Shown: piece after piece, positions 34,762-42,876 of the stretch | How the letters are laid out: every line of letters begins with the position of its first letter | How positions within the stretch are numbered: the stretch's first letter is position 1 | Source: Salinimicrobium sp963739625 | GTDB taxonomy: Bacteria; Bacteroidota; Bacteroidia; Flavobacteriales; Flavobacteriaceae | Assembly: GCA_963739625.1 (NCBI GenBank) | Contig: CAVUAU010000010.1 | Location: 147,911-211,910 of the forward strand | DNA length: 64,000 nt | Direction of reading: 5' to 3' | The notes under the pieces: generated by a model | Seen by the model: the letters and a program-made list of their open reading frames with translations, nothing else | Told to the model about the DNA's origin: nothing | Database searches by the model: none | Position numbers and translations under genes: made by a program

Positions 34762-35808
34762 ATGACGACAAAAAAATTAAGTTTTCTGAATAAAAATCTA
34801 ACGCTTTGGATCTTTCTTGCCATGGCTTTGGGAGTTGGCCTGGGATATTTTTTTCCAACTTTCCCAAACGTCATCAATTCTTTTAGTAGCGGGACCACCA
34901 ATATTCCAATCGCAATTGGTTTGATCTTAATGATGTACCCTCCTTTGGCAAAGGTCAATTATTCCTTACTCCCAAAGGTTTTTAAAAACGTAAAGATCCT
35001 TTCTGTTTCCCTTGTTCTCAACTGGATAATTGGTCCTGTCCTGATGTTTTTCCTGGCAATTACGTTCTTACGGGATTACCCGGAATATATGGTTGGCCTG
35101 ATCTTGATTGGTTTGGCACGTTGTATTGCAATGGTTTTGGTGTGGAACGACCTTGCCGAAGGAAGCAGTGATTATGGAGCAGGTTTGGTTGCCCTAAACA
35201 GCATTTTCCAGGTCTTTGCCTACAGCTTTTATGCGTGGATCTTTATAACGGTTCTTCCACCCTATTTCGGCTTTGAAGGCGCAATTGTGGATATTTCAAT
35301 TGGGACCATTGCAGAAAGTGTAGCCATCTATTTAGGTATTCCATTTGCCCTGGGAATATTAAGCCGGTTTGTCCTGGTGAAACAAAAAGGACTAGACTGG
35401 TATAACAATAGATTCATTTCCACAGTTTCACCAATGACCTTGATCGCATTACTGTTTACCATTGTAGTGATGTTTTCGCTGAAGGGAGAATTAATCGTTG
35501 AGATCCCAATGGATGTGCTCATGATTGCTATTCCGCTGCTGGTATATTTTAGCCTCATGTTCATCATTGGCTTTTTCTTAACCAAAGCAATGGGCGCGGA
35601 ATATGACAAAACAGCTTCGGTAGCTTTTACGGCCGCAGGAAACAACTTTGAACTGGCTATTGCGGTTGCCATTGCTGTGTTCGGTTTAAATTCAGGACAG
35701 GCTTTTGCAGGAGTTATTGGTCCTTTGGTTGAAGTTCCGGCATTGATCTTTTTGGTTCGGGTTTCTTTCTGGCTGCGTAAAAAGTACTACGGAAAAGTGC
35801 ACATTTAA
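34762..35808 (+). CDS. acr3: ACR3-family arsenite efflux transporter
   Basis: The 348-residue inner-membrane protein has about ten helices. Family motifs are GLARCIAMVLVWNDLAEGSS near residue 118 (with the conserved Cys of ACR3) and TAAGNNFELAIAVAIAVFGL near 289, followed by GPLVEVPALI. ACR3 exports arsenite driven by the proton motive force. No arsR or arsC gene is in view, so regulation and reduction would be encoded elsewhere. It is probably cotranscribed with the CDF gene. Confidence 0.93.
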   Translation: MTTKKLSFLNKNLTLWIFLAMALGVGLGYFFPTFPNVINSFSSGTTNIPIAIGLILMMYPPLAKVNYSLLPKVFKNVKILSVSLVLNWIIGPVLMFFLAITFLRDYPEYMVGLILIGLARCIAMVLVWNDLAEGSSDYGAGLVALNSIFQVFAYSFYAWIFITVLPPYFGFEGAIVDISIGTIAESVAIYLGIPFALGILSRFVLVKQKGLDWYNNRFISTVSPMTLIALLFTIVVMFSLKGELIVEIPMDVLMIAIPLLVYFSLMFIIGFFLTKAMGAEYDKTASVAFTAAGNNFELAIAVAIAVFGLNSGQAFAGVIGPLVEVPALIFLVRVSFWLRKKYYGKVHI

Positions 35809-35929
35809 AGGCATTTACAAAAGATTTCTCTTCTGAAGATCCGGCATCGGAATAATAACTTCTTTTATTTGCCTTTAGAAAGGAGCTCAAAAATATCATT
35901 TTCGAGACCTCTTCTTCCGCAGCAAGAAA

Positions 35930-35962
35930 AAAAAGGAACCTTCACAGGTTCCTCTTTTTTCT
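35930..35962. terminator. Bidirectional terminator after acr3
   Basis: GGAACCT pairs with AGGTTCC around TCAC, preceded by an A run and followed by CTCTTTTTTCTTTT. It separates acr3 from the converging glycosyltransferase gene. A CAAAAATATCATTTTCG palindrome sits about 45 nt before it. Confidence 0.85.
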
Positions 35963-35981
35963 TTTCAATAGCTAAAATTTT

Positions 35982-37385
35982 CTAGCCCCGGGTAAGCCAG
36001 CCCCTTCTGCTTGCAGTAGCGATAGCGTATGGAGTGATCCAAAATAAGCCGAAGGTGTAGAAAATACTGTAAGAGTAGGCCCAGAAAGATTCAGACAGCT
36101 TATAACGTTTCGCGTAAAACAGCACAGGGAAACTGGACCAGATAAGAATGCTCAAAAGTGTAGAACTAATGAACAATACCGGATGCATCGCCACAAAGAA
36201 CAGCATGAGCAGGATAGAGGGATAGCTCATCACCAGCTTGATCACCTGGTTTAAGAACAAAACTCTTGTTCCTGTTTTTGGGCCCTGGCGAAAATCTGTG
36301 AAAACATACTTAGCCATTGCCAGGTTTTCCCGCACGTTGCTTCTCCCCCACCTGATGAACATTTTATAAAGGCCGGTGTATTTCTCGGGTACGTTAGTAT
36401 AAGCATAGGCATTTCTCTGGAAAAGTACATGGTAACCCTGCTTCAGGATCATGTTGGTCATTGCGCGATCTTCCCCAATATCTGATGGTTGCCCCATAAA
36501 GGTTTGGTTGATCCACTCTTCAAGGCAGCCGAATACGGCTTCTCTCCTGTAGGCAGCCAGCGCCCCCGGAGTACACAGTACAGATTCCAGGCTGCTTTCT
36601 GCAGAACGTACAAATTCAAAGCTCAGCACGAAGCTCACATCCAGCATTTTTGGAAGTAAAGCCTTTTTCCCATTGTTCAGTACACGAATATTTCCAGCGA
36701 CCGCGCCACATTTTTCGTTCACCACAAAAGGGCTAACCAGGTTTCTAAGGGTATCGCGATTAACTTCAGAATCACTGTCAACAGTCACAAAGACGTCACC
36801 TGTTCCCAGGTTGAATCCGCGGTAAAGCGCATGTCGCTTCCCTTTATTTTCGGGTTGTTGAAAGATACTCACCCTGTCTCCCAGCACTTTTTTGGCCTCC
36901 TGCATCCATTCCCAGGTGTCATCTTTACTCCCGTCGTCAATGGCCAGCAATTGCAGCTTTTCTGCTGGATAGTCACTTTTCGCCAGGCTCATCAAGGTGG
37001 CCCACACCTGTTTCCCTTCGTTGTAGGCCGGCACGATCACGGTACAGCTGGGTAAATCTTCTTCTGCCACCGCATTTACAGGTTTGTAGCGCATGTACAG
37101 GTAAAGATTATAAACAAAGAATCCTGCTCTAAACAAGAACAGCCCGGCCGCGATCATAAAAAGGGCGCGTCCCCAGGGAGTGTCAAATTTTTCGAGATTG
37201 TACTTGCTAAAATCACTTTGCAGGGTGTAAACCAAAACGGCAGCTCCCAGGAGAAGCACGAGGCTACTGGCTCGCACCATGATCCCACGGAGATCTCTTG
37301 TTTTTTCAGCTTGTTCGGTAGATGCAGATGCAATGGCATCTTCTGCGGAAGTCTTTTGATTTGAAGCTATAGGTATAATTTTCAT
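35982..37385 (-). CDS. Processive family-2 glycosyltransferase (NodC/hyaluronan-synthase-like)
   Basis: The 467-residue membrane protein has two N-terminal helices, then a GT2 domain with TVIVPAYNEGKQVWATLMSL near residue 112 and LLAIDDGSKDDTWEWM. The DxD is VTVDSDSEVNRDTL, the acid base is DIGEDRAMTNMILKQG, and RWGRSNVRE corresponds to the Q/RxxRW motif near 345. Three or four C-terminal helices follow. The order is that of chitin, hyaluronan or poly-N-acetylglucosamine synthases. The product is likely an exported polysaccharide (inference). Confidence 0.85.
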   Translation of the reverse strand: MKIIPIASNQKTSAEDAIASASTEQAEKTRDLRGIMVRASSLVLLLGAAVLVYTLQSDFSKYNLEKFDTPWGRALFMIAAGLFLFRAGFFVYNLYLYMRYKPVNAVAEEDLPSCTVIVPAYNEGKQVWATLMSLAKSDYPAEKLQLLAIDDGSKDDTWEWMQEAKKVLGDRVSIFQQPENKGKRHALYRGFNLGTGDVFVTVDSDSEVNRDTLRNLVSPFVVNEKCGAVAGNIRVLNNGKKALLPKMLDVSFVLSFEFVRSAESSLESVLCTPGALAAYRREAVFGCLEEWINQTFMGQPSDIGEDRAMTNMILKQGYHVLFQRNAYAYTNVPEKYTGLYKMFIRWGRSNVRENLAMAKYVFTDFRQGPKTGTRVLFLNQVIKLVMSYPSILLMLFFVAMHPVLFISSTLLSILIWSSFPVLFYAKRYKLSESFWAYSYSIFYTFGLFWITPYAIATASRRGWLTRG

Positions 37386-37968
37386 AAATATGTCCTTATT
37401 TTTTTGACCTGATTTTTCTAAATCGGATGTTGCATTCCTAATAGCAATCCATATACCAATTGCTAACCCCTTGAGACCAAGCCCTGTTTCCGGCCGCCGT
37501 TTTAAAAATGTGGGGAATTCCTACACAGCTGACAAAAAATTTTCCTCACTTGTGCCCACATCTGACACAGCGACAGCAGCAAAACTGCCATTTAATAAGC
37601 TCAAAATTGACTTTTTGAAACCTCTCTTCTGAAGACTTCGGCAATAACATTGACTAAAAAAAATACTCAAGCCGTTTTCCGCAGTGCATGGGGAAACACA
37701 TTTAAGACAACTTGGGATATAATGCGAAAGATCATTTTGACAAGCACCTCCAAAATGGATTAATAGTCGATCTTCAGTATACTAATAGCTCATTTAGGAT
37801 CTGGAGAACAAGTGGATCCAACTTCAATGATAGTGGTCATGACCTCTTAAAAATGATATTTTTGACAACTCTTAAAAAAATGGTTTAACCGAAAAAAACG
37901 GGAGAAATCTGTTGCTTTAATGATTTTAACCAGCTCATTGATTTAAAGTTATATCTTTAAAGAAACTG
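37386..37968. other. Intergenic region with dispersed palindromes, no gene seen
   Basis: This 583-nt gap holds CTTAAAAATGATATTTTTGAC (37847-37867), a member of the AAAAATG hairpin family. A second weaker copy lies near 37602-37616. There is also an AT-rich stretch before the truncated DUF6090 gene. No convincing coding frame or RNA gene was seen. The first 50-70 nt should hold the glycosyltransferase promoter. Confidence 0.4.
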
Positions 37969-38097
37969 ATGCGAATGATCAAATTCTTCAGGAAGATGCG
38001 CGAAAGATTGCTGACCAAAAATAATTTCAGCAGATATCTTCTTTATGCCCTTGCAAAAGGAACCCTTATCCTTAATACAGAAAACAGTAGAGAATGA
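37969..38097 (+). pseudogene. N-terminal fragment of a DUF6090 protein
   Basis: The 42-residue frame reads MRMIKFFRKMRERLL then KNNFSRYLLYALAKGTLIL and stops. This is the usual N-terminus of DUF6090 membrane proteins (MIKFFRKIRQ..., ending a helix before ILIALQINNWNE), but here the rest of the helix and the protein are missing. Its stop overlaps the ATG of the esterase gene. It is probably a decayed remnant that now acts as a leader for that gene, or chance translation. Confidence 0.5.
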
Positions 38098-39359
38098 TTC
38101 TAATGACCAAAGGATTAAAAATAGTATGGACCATAGGTCTCCTTATTTTCTTTCAGCAATTTGTAAACGCGCAGGCAGCTCATGAATTGCAGTTTTTGCA
38201 GAAAACAGGGGTTGCAGATAGTCTCTTTTCAAAAGTTCTCAATGAGTCCAGAAAGATCTATATACAACTGCCTGCCGGTTTTTCTCCAGAGGATGCTCAA
38301 AAATATCCTGTTGTATATATTTTAGACGGAGAAAAATTTCTACCTACCGTAAATGAGGTGCAAAACTATTACAGCGGCGGTTTTACACCCGAAATGGTCC
38401 TGGTTGGCATCTCTAATGAAAAGAACAGAGTTCGGGACCTGACTACTTCAACCATAACCACAAAATACGGGAGGCCTTTTACCGGGAAGAACGGAGAGGC
38501 AGAGAATTTCAGGAAATTCATTCAGCAAGAACTCATTCCTTTTATTGAAAACAAATATCCTGTCACTACTTACAGAACACTTATTGGTCACTCTTATGGA
38601 GGACTGTTCACCATCTCCACCCTGCTCCATCAACCGGAACTTTTTGCTAATTATTTAGCCATCGACCCAAGCCTGGATTGGGACGACCAAAAACTTCTGA
38701 AAGAAGCACCGGAAATGTTCGCTAACAAGAAATATGAAAACAAAGTTTTATTTATGTCATTGAGTGGTCAATTGCACCTGCAGAACCCACAGATAACGAT
38801 AGACAACGTAATGCAGGACACAACCGACTTCACTTTGTTCGCCCGCTCGAATATTGCTTTTTCAAACCTGGTCAAACAAAACGCTGAAGACGGATTGTCT
38901 TTTGAATGGAAATTTTATCCCGAAGATCTACATGGTACCGTCCCCCTTCCATCCATAATGGACGGTTTGATTTCACTTTTTGAATGGTATCAAATGGAAA
39001 ATACCGATAAAATAAACTCTTTTGACACCTCAAGAGAGGAGCTTTTAACTATTGTAAAGCACAGGGAAAAGAAGCTAAAAGAACATTTTGGATATGCTGT
39101 ACCGGCTTACCCCGAAGAGCTTCTAAATATGTTAGGTTACATGAATATGGATATGCAACAACCCGAAAAGGCTAAAATGTACTTTGAACTTGCTATTGAA
39201 TACTATCCGGAAAGCGCAAATGCTTATGATTCTATGGCCGATTATTACGAAGCACAAGGCGACACTACTAACGCAATAAAGAACGTGTCCAAAGCCTATG
39301 AAATAAGCGGCAAAGAAAATTACATAAAAAAGATCGAGACTCTACAAAAGAATAACTGA
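38094..39359 (+). CDS. Secreted esterase of the IroE/Fes type with C-terminal TPR
   Basis: The 421-residue protein has a signal peptide (IVWTIGLLIFFQQFVNAQ) and an alpha/beta-hydrolase domain. KYPVVYILDGEKFLPTVNEV begins the core, the nucleophile elbow is GHSYGGLFTIST near residue 165, and the C-terminal EDLHGTVPLPS carries the catalytic His. Residues about 345-415 form two TPR-like units. Relatives hydrolyse siderophore esters or feruloyl-type substrates. It probably acts in the periplasm. The following membrane-protein gene overlaps or adjoins it. Confidence 0.88.
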   Translation: MILMTKGLKIVWTIGLLIFFQQFVNAQAAHELQFLQKTGVADSLFSKVLNESRKIYIQLPAGFSPEDAQKYPVVYILDGEKFLPTVNEVQNYYSGGFTPEMVLVGISNEKNRVRDLTTSTITTKYGRPFTGKNGEAENFRKFIQQELIPFIENKYPVTTYRTLIGHSYGGLFTISTLLHQPELFANYLAIDPSLDWDDQKLLKEAPEMFANKKYENKVLFMSLSGQLHLQNPQITIDNVMQDTTDFTLFARSNIAFSNLVKQNAEDGLSFEWKFYPEDLHGTVPLPSIMDGLISLFEWYQMENTDKINSFDTSREELLTIVKHREKKLKEHFGYAVPAYPEELLNMLGYMNMDMQQPEKAKMYFELAIEYYPESANAYDSMADYYEAQGDTTNAIKNVSKAYEISGKENYIKKIETLQKNN

Positions 39360-39463
39360 TGCTACGATTGCATCAAGTTGAATTTAAAGGCGACAGATGT
39401 CCTGACGTTGATATTATTTGGGGTGTCAAAAATGAACCTGAACTTGAAGAAGAATTGAAGAAG

Positions 39464-39808
39464 ATGAAGGCATCTCACAAACTTTTCTGGATCCAAGTGT
39501 TGCACACCCTGGTGTGGCTGTTCTTTGTTGGCCTTATCTTCTTTATTGTCTCCTCCGGAATAACAGGAAATATTACCGCTTTCACCTGGATCGCCATGGG
39601 GTCGATCATTGGAGAGGGCCTGGTGCTGCTACTTTTTAAAATGTTCTGTCCGCTCACTCTCATCGCCCGGAAATATTCAGACTCAAAAAAGGCAAATTTT
39701 GACATTTTTTTACCAGAGTGGCTGGCCAAGTACAACAAGGAGATCTTTACTTCTATTTATGTTTTGGGAGTGATCCTAGTCCTTCTGCGATATTTTGATG
39801 TTTTCTGA
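39464..39808 (+). CDS. DUF-type small membrane protein
   Basis: From the ATG at 39464 the protein has 114 residues. It includes SHKLFWIQVLHTLVWLFFVG, a central FTWIAMGSIIGEGLVLLLF helix and CPLTLIARKYSDSKKANFDI near the end. This order is familiar in flavobacterial small membrane proteins, but I have no functional name. A longer frame from 39359 (overlapping the esterase stop) would add 35 residues with no family feature, so the internal start is preferred. Confidence 0.6.
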   Translation: MKASHKLFWIQVLHTLVWLFFVGLIFFIVSSGITGNITAFTWIAMGSIIGEGLVLLLFKMFCPLTLIARKYSDSKKANFDIFLPEWLAKYNKEIFTSIYVLGVILVLLRYFDVF

Positions 39809-40015
39809 AAATTGCGATTGATCATCTAAAAATGCCTTTTCTGAAAGCTTTCAAAAGAGCTGAAAGATCCAATCATTCGACTTATCTGTTATACAATATT
39901 CAGTATACATGCGACCAGTAAAGAATTCTGGATAAAGCGCCTCTACTCCATAATTGTTCCTACAATTCTCCCGCTTTTCAGAACTTTTTCCTACATCTTT
40001 TTTCCAGACTGGAAT

Positions 40016-40081
40016 GTAACATTGGTTACACCCCCGGGTAACAAAGGTTACTGACTTAACGGGCATTCTGGGGTATTTTTG
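40016..40081 (+). promoter_or_regulatory. Promoter with tandem Crp/Fnr-like boxes, RND operon
   Basis: GTAACATTGGTTAC (40016-40029) and GTAACAAAGGTTAC (40038-40051) are perfect inverted repeats, centred 22 nt apart, two helical turns. The second lies exactly 22 nt upstream of TATTTTTG (40074-40081). The TolC-like gene starts at 40102. This is the strongest promoter of its type in the window. Confidence 0.8.
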
Positions 40082-40101
40082 CTACATCAAAACTTATATA
40101 G

Positions 40102-41421
40102 ATGAAGAGAATAAAAAGCCTTTTTCTACTGCCTTTATTGTTTTTCACCTGGATGCTTCAGGCCCAGGAAAAAGTAACCATCAGCAAAGAGGAGGTGATG
40201 GAGCGTGTACAGGAAAACAACAGTAGCTTAAAGATATCACAACAGGACTTTTTGGCTGCCCGGGCACAGTACCGGCAAACCAATGCTGTCTTTTTGCCAA
40301 ACATTAGCGTATCGCATACCGGGATGACTACCAACAATCCTTTGATGGCCTTTGGCTCAAAACTTAACCAGGAGATCGTCACCCAGAGTGATTTTGACCC
40401 GGCCCGTCTCAATAATCCCGAGCGTATCGACAATTTCGCCACCAAAATAGAAGTGCAACAACCACTTATTAATCTTGATGGTTTTTACCAACGTGCTGCC
40501 GCAAAAGACAAAATGGAAGCTACAGGTTTGCAACGTCTGCGGGCAGATGATCACATGAAACTTGAGACCGAAAAAGCTTACATGCAGTTACAGCTGGCCC
40601 ATAAAGCCGTAACTGTGCTGGAACAGGCACTGAATACCGCCGAGGCAAACTTGCGCCTGGCAGAGAACAACCTGAAGCAGGGTTACCTGCAAAAAGCAGA
40701 TGTTCTTTCTGTAGAAGTGCGCGTGACCGAGGTAAATAATCAGCTGCAAAATGCGCGCAGCAATGTGAAGAACGCCAGTGATTACCTCATGTTCTTAATG
40801 AGTGATCCTATAGACGTGATCCTGGTGCCCAAAGATTCGCTACAGGTGGAGATGAGCCCGGTTGTTTCGGGAATTATTTCAAAAGACAGGGCAGACATCC
40901 AGGCCATGGACCTGGCTGCAGAGGCCCGCAAAAAGATGTATAGGGCAGATAAAATGGCCTTTTTGCCAAGACTTAATGCCTTCGGAAGCTATGAACTCTA
41001 TGACGACGAGATCTTCTCTGGTACTGCTAACGGGTATGTTGCAGGAGTTTCTTTGAGCTGGGATCTTTTTGACGGCAGCAAGCGCTTCGGAAAAGTGCAG
41101 CAAACAAAAGCCGACTACAAAAAAGCAGAACTGCAATATGAACAACACCTGCAACAGAGCCAGCTAGAGCTCAACCAGGCGCAAAGGTCGTTGAACGATG
41201 CAAAAAACAAACTGGAACTCACCCGCATGGCAATGGAACAATCTAAGGAAGCCTTGCGAATAAGGAACAACAGGTATGAACAGGGTCTTGAAAAAACCAC
41301 AGATCTCCTGATAGCCGAAACCAAATTTTCAGAGAAACAACTCGAGTACTATCAAACCGTATATGAATACAACTATGCAGTGGCGTATTTGGAATTTTTT
41401 ACAGCAAATACTGAGAATTGA
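40102..41421 (+). CDS. TolC-family outer membrane efflux protein
   Basis: The 439-residue protein has a signal peptide (SLFLLPLLFFTWMLQAQ) and two coiled-coil alpha-barrel repeats. Repeated motifs are ENNSSLKISQQDFLAARAQY and AEANLRLAENNLKQGYLQKA in the first half, with AELQYEQHLQQSQLELNQAQ and KNKLELTRMAMEQSKEALRI in the second. It would form the trimeric outer-membrane channel for the MFP and RND proteins that follow. The operon is headed by the tandem GTAAC-N4-GTTAC promoter. Confidence 0.93.
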   Translation: MKRIKSLFLLPLLFFTWMLQAQEKVTISKEEVMERVQENNSSLKISQQDFLAARAQYRQTNAVFLPNISVSHTGMTTNNPLMAFGSKLNQEIVTQSDFDPARLNNPERIDNFATKIEVQQPLINLDGFYQRAAAKDKMEATGLQRLRADDHMKLETEKAYMQLQLAHKAVTVLEQALNTAEANLRLAENNLKQGYLQKADVLSVEVRVTEVNNQLQNARSNVKNASDYLMFLMSDPIDVILVPKDSLQVEMSPVVSGIISKDRADIQAMDLAAEARKKMYRADKMAFLPRLNAFGSYELYDDEIFSGTANGYVAGVSLSWDLFDGSKRFGKVQQTKADYKKAELQYEQHLQQSQLELNQAQRSLNDAKNKLELTRMAMEQSKEALRIRNNRYEQGLEKTTDLLIAETKFSEKQLEYYQTVYEYNYAVAYLEFFTANTEN

Positions 41422-41486
41422 GTAGTGAAAATTGAAATTGGAAGCACCAAATTCCAAGCACCAAATTCCAATTATAACGATTTTCA

Positions 41487-41585
41487 CCTCGAGTGCCCGC
41501 CTTACGGCCGGCAGGGAGTCGAGAGGTAATTAAAGAAGTCTCGACTTGCCTGTCCTGAGCGGTAGCGACGGGCCCGACCAGACAA
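41487..41585. repeat. Flavobacterial interspersed repeat with inverted arms
   Basis: The interval has CTCGA...GGGAGTCGAG arms around GCCCGCC/GGC, then AGTCTCGACTTGCCTGTCC and GGTAGCGACGGGCCCGACC. It lies between the TolC-like and MFP genes, which share a transcript. Related words recur across Flavobacteria genomes. No function is known. Confidence 0.5.
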
Positions 41586-41654
41586 CGAAACGGAAACGAA
41601 CATAAACTTGAATTTTGAATAACAAACTTTCAACCTTAAATCTGAACTATAAAC

Positions 41655-42737
41655 ATGAAGAAGAACATATACATTTTTACTATCGCCGCCCTTGGATTGT
41701 TCGCCACGAGTTGCGGTAGTGACGAGAAGAAACAGGCGGTAAACGAAACTGCGGCGGTACCTGTACAGGTGGAAACCCCATCGGGAGCAGGCGATCGTTT
41801 CCTCACCGCCAGCGGCAAAATTGAAGCCGAAGAAAACGCCAGCCTCAGCACCCGTATGATGGGTTACATTGATGACATACGTGTGAAAGTTGGCGATAAA
41901 GTAAACAAGGGAGAGCTGTTGATCTCCATCAACAACACAGACCTCCAGGCCAAACGTGCCCAGGTTAATGCCGGCATCACCGAGGCCGAAGCAGCTTTCC
42001 AAAATGCCAAAAAAGACTACGAACGTTTCAAGACCCTTTACGAGGAAGAATCTGCTTCTCAAAAAGAAATGGATGACCAAACGGCCCGTTTCGAGATGGC
42101 CCAGGCCCGCCTTGAAGCCGCGAAGCAGATGAAGAACGAGGTGGCATCACAGTTTGCCTATGTAAATATACGCGCGCCTTTTGAAGGGGTGATCACCAAC
42201 AAATTTGCCGAAGAAGGCACTATGGCCAACCCGGGACAACCGCTGTTAGCGATGGAAGCGCCGGGCAACTACGAAGTGACCGCCCGGGTACCCGAATCTG
42301 AGATCTCCAGGATCAAAACCGGCACCAAGGTGGACGTTGTCATAAAATCTATTGGAAAAACAGTACCAGGAACAGTAACCGAGGTAAGCACTTCGGCCAG
42401 GAACACAGGCGGCCAGTATCTGGTTAAGGTAAGCCTCGAAAAAAGTGATGTAGAAGTGCTTTCGGGCATGTACGCCAGCGTGCGTTTTCCTATTGAAAAA
42501 AAGGAAAAAACTTCCGAGGCAGTGATGATCCCAAAGGAAGCTATCATCACGCGTGGGGACCTGAAAGGAGTCTACACAGTAAGCGCTCAAAATACAGCGA
42601 TGTTGAGATGGTTACGCCTTGGCAGGACCTATGGCGACCAGGTAGAAGTGCTTAGCGGACTAAACCCCGATGAGCCTTTTATTGTTTCGGCAGACGGAAA
42701 ACTCTTTAACGGAGCTAAAGTGAGTGTAAAAGAATAA
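41655..42737 (+). CDS. RND efflux periplasmic adaptor (membrane fusion protein)
   Basis: The 360-residue lipoprotein (signal LGLFATSCGSDEK) has the HlyD/AcrA layout. A lipoyl half lies near residues 60-85 (MMGYIDDIRVKVGDKVNKGE), then a coiled coil (AKRAQVNAGITEAEAAFQNA). The second lipoyl half lies near 175 (APFEGVITNKFAEEGT), followed by beta-barrel and membrane-proximal parts. It links the RND pump to the TolC-like channel. A 230-nt gap with repeats separates it from the TolC gene, yet the order argues for one operon. Confidence 0.92.
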   Translation: MKKNIYIFTIAALGLFATSCGSDEKKQAVNETAAVPVQVETPSGAGDRFLTASGKIEAEENASLSTRMMGYIDDIRVKVGDKVNKGELLISINNTDLQAKRAQVNAGITEAEAAFQNAKKDYERFKTLYEEESASQKEMDDQTARFEMAQARLEAAKQMKNEVASQFAYVNIRAPFEGVITNKFAEEGTMANPGQPLLAMEAPGNYEVTARVPESEISRIKTGTKVDVVIKSIGKTVPGTVTEVSTSARNTGGQYLVKVSLEKSDVEVLSGMYASVRFPIEKKEKTSEAVMIPKEAIITRGDLKGVYTVSAQNTAMLRWLRLGRTYGDQVEVLSGLNPDEPFIVSADGKLFNGAKVSVKE

Positions 42738-42738
42738 A

Positions 42739-42828
42739 ACCCGCGTGAGGGATAGAGGCAGTTATCCTGCCTGCTTTTTAGGGCAGGCAGATAGCGCCGA
42801 AAGCCCGACCCGCAGGGTCACGCCCACC
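42739..42828 (+). ncRNA. Candidate structured RNA between MFP and RND genes
   Basis: The interval starts CCCGCGTGAGGGATAGAGGC. It holds a stem made by CCTGCCTGC and GGGCAGGCAG around TTTTTA, then GCGCCGAAAGCCCGACC and GACCC-GCA-GGGTC. Elements with this GTGAGGGAT...GAAAGCCCGACCC frame recur in Flavobacteria intergenic DNA. A match to a described RNA family, such as Flavo-1, is possible but unverified. It may also simply be a repeat. Confidence 0.4.
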
Positions 42829-42876
42829 TTCACAAGAAGCTTAGGTGGGTAAATTCAAACAACAACGAGAAAAGAT

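Noticed and set aside
37386..37968. Possible small genes in the large intergenic gap
   Set aside because: Frames are short, lack start contexts and show no protein-like composition, except the DUF6090 fragment just after the gap.
39359..39463. Longer start of the membrane protein at 39464
   Set aside because: The extra part is unlike known relatives and contains repeat-like sequence; the internal ATG is more likely.
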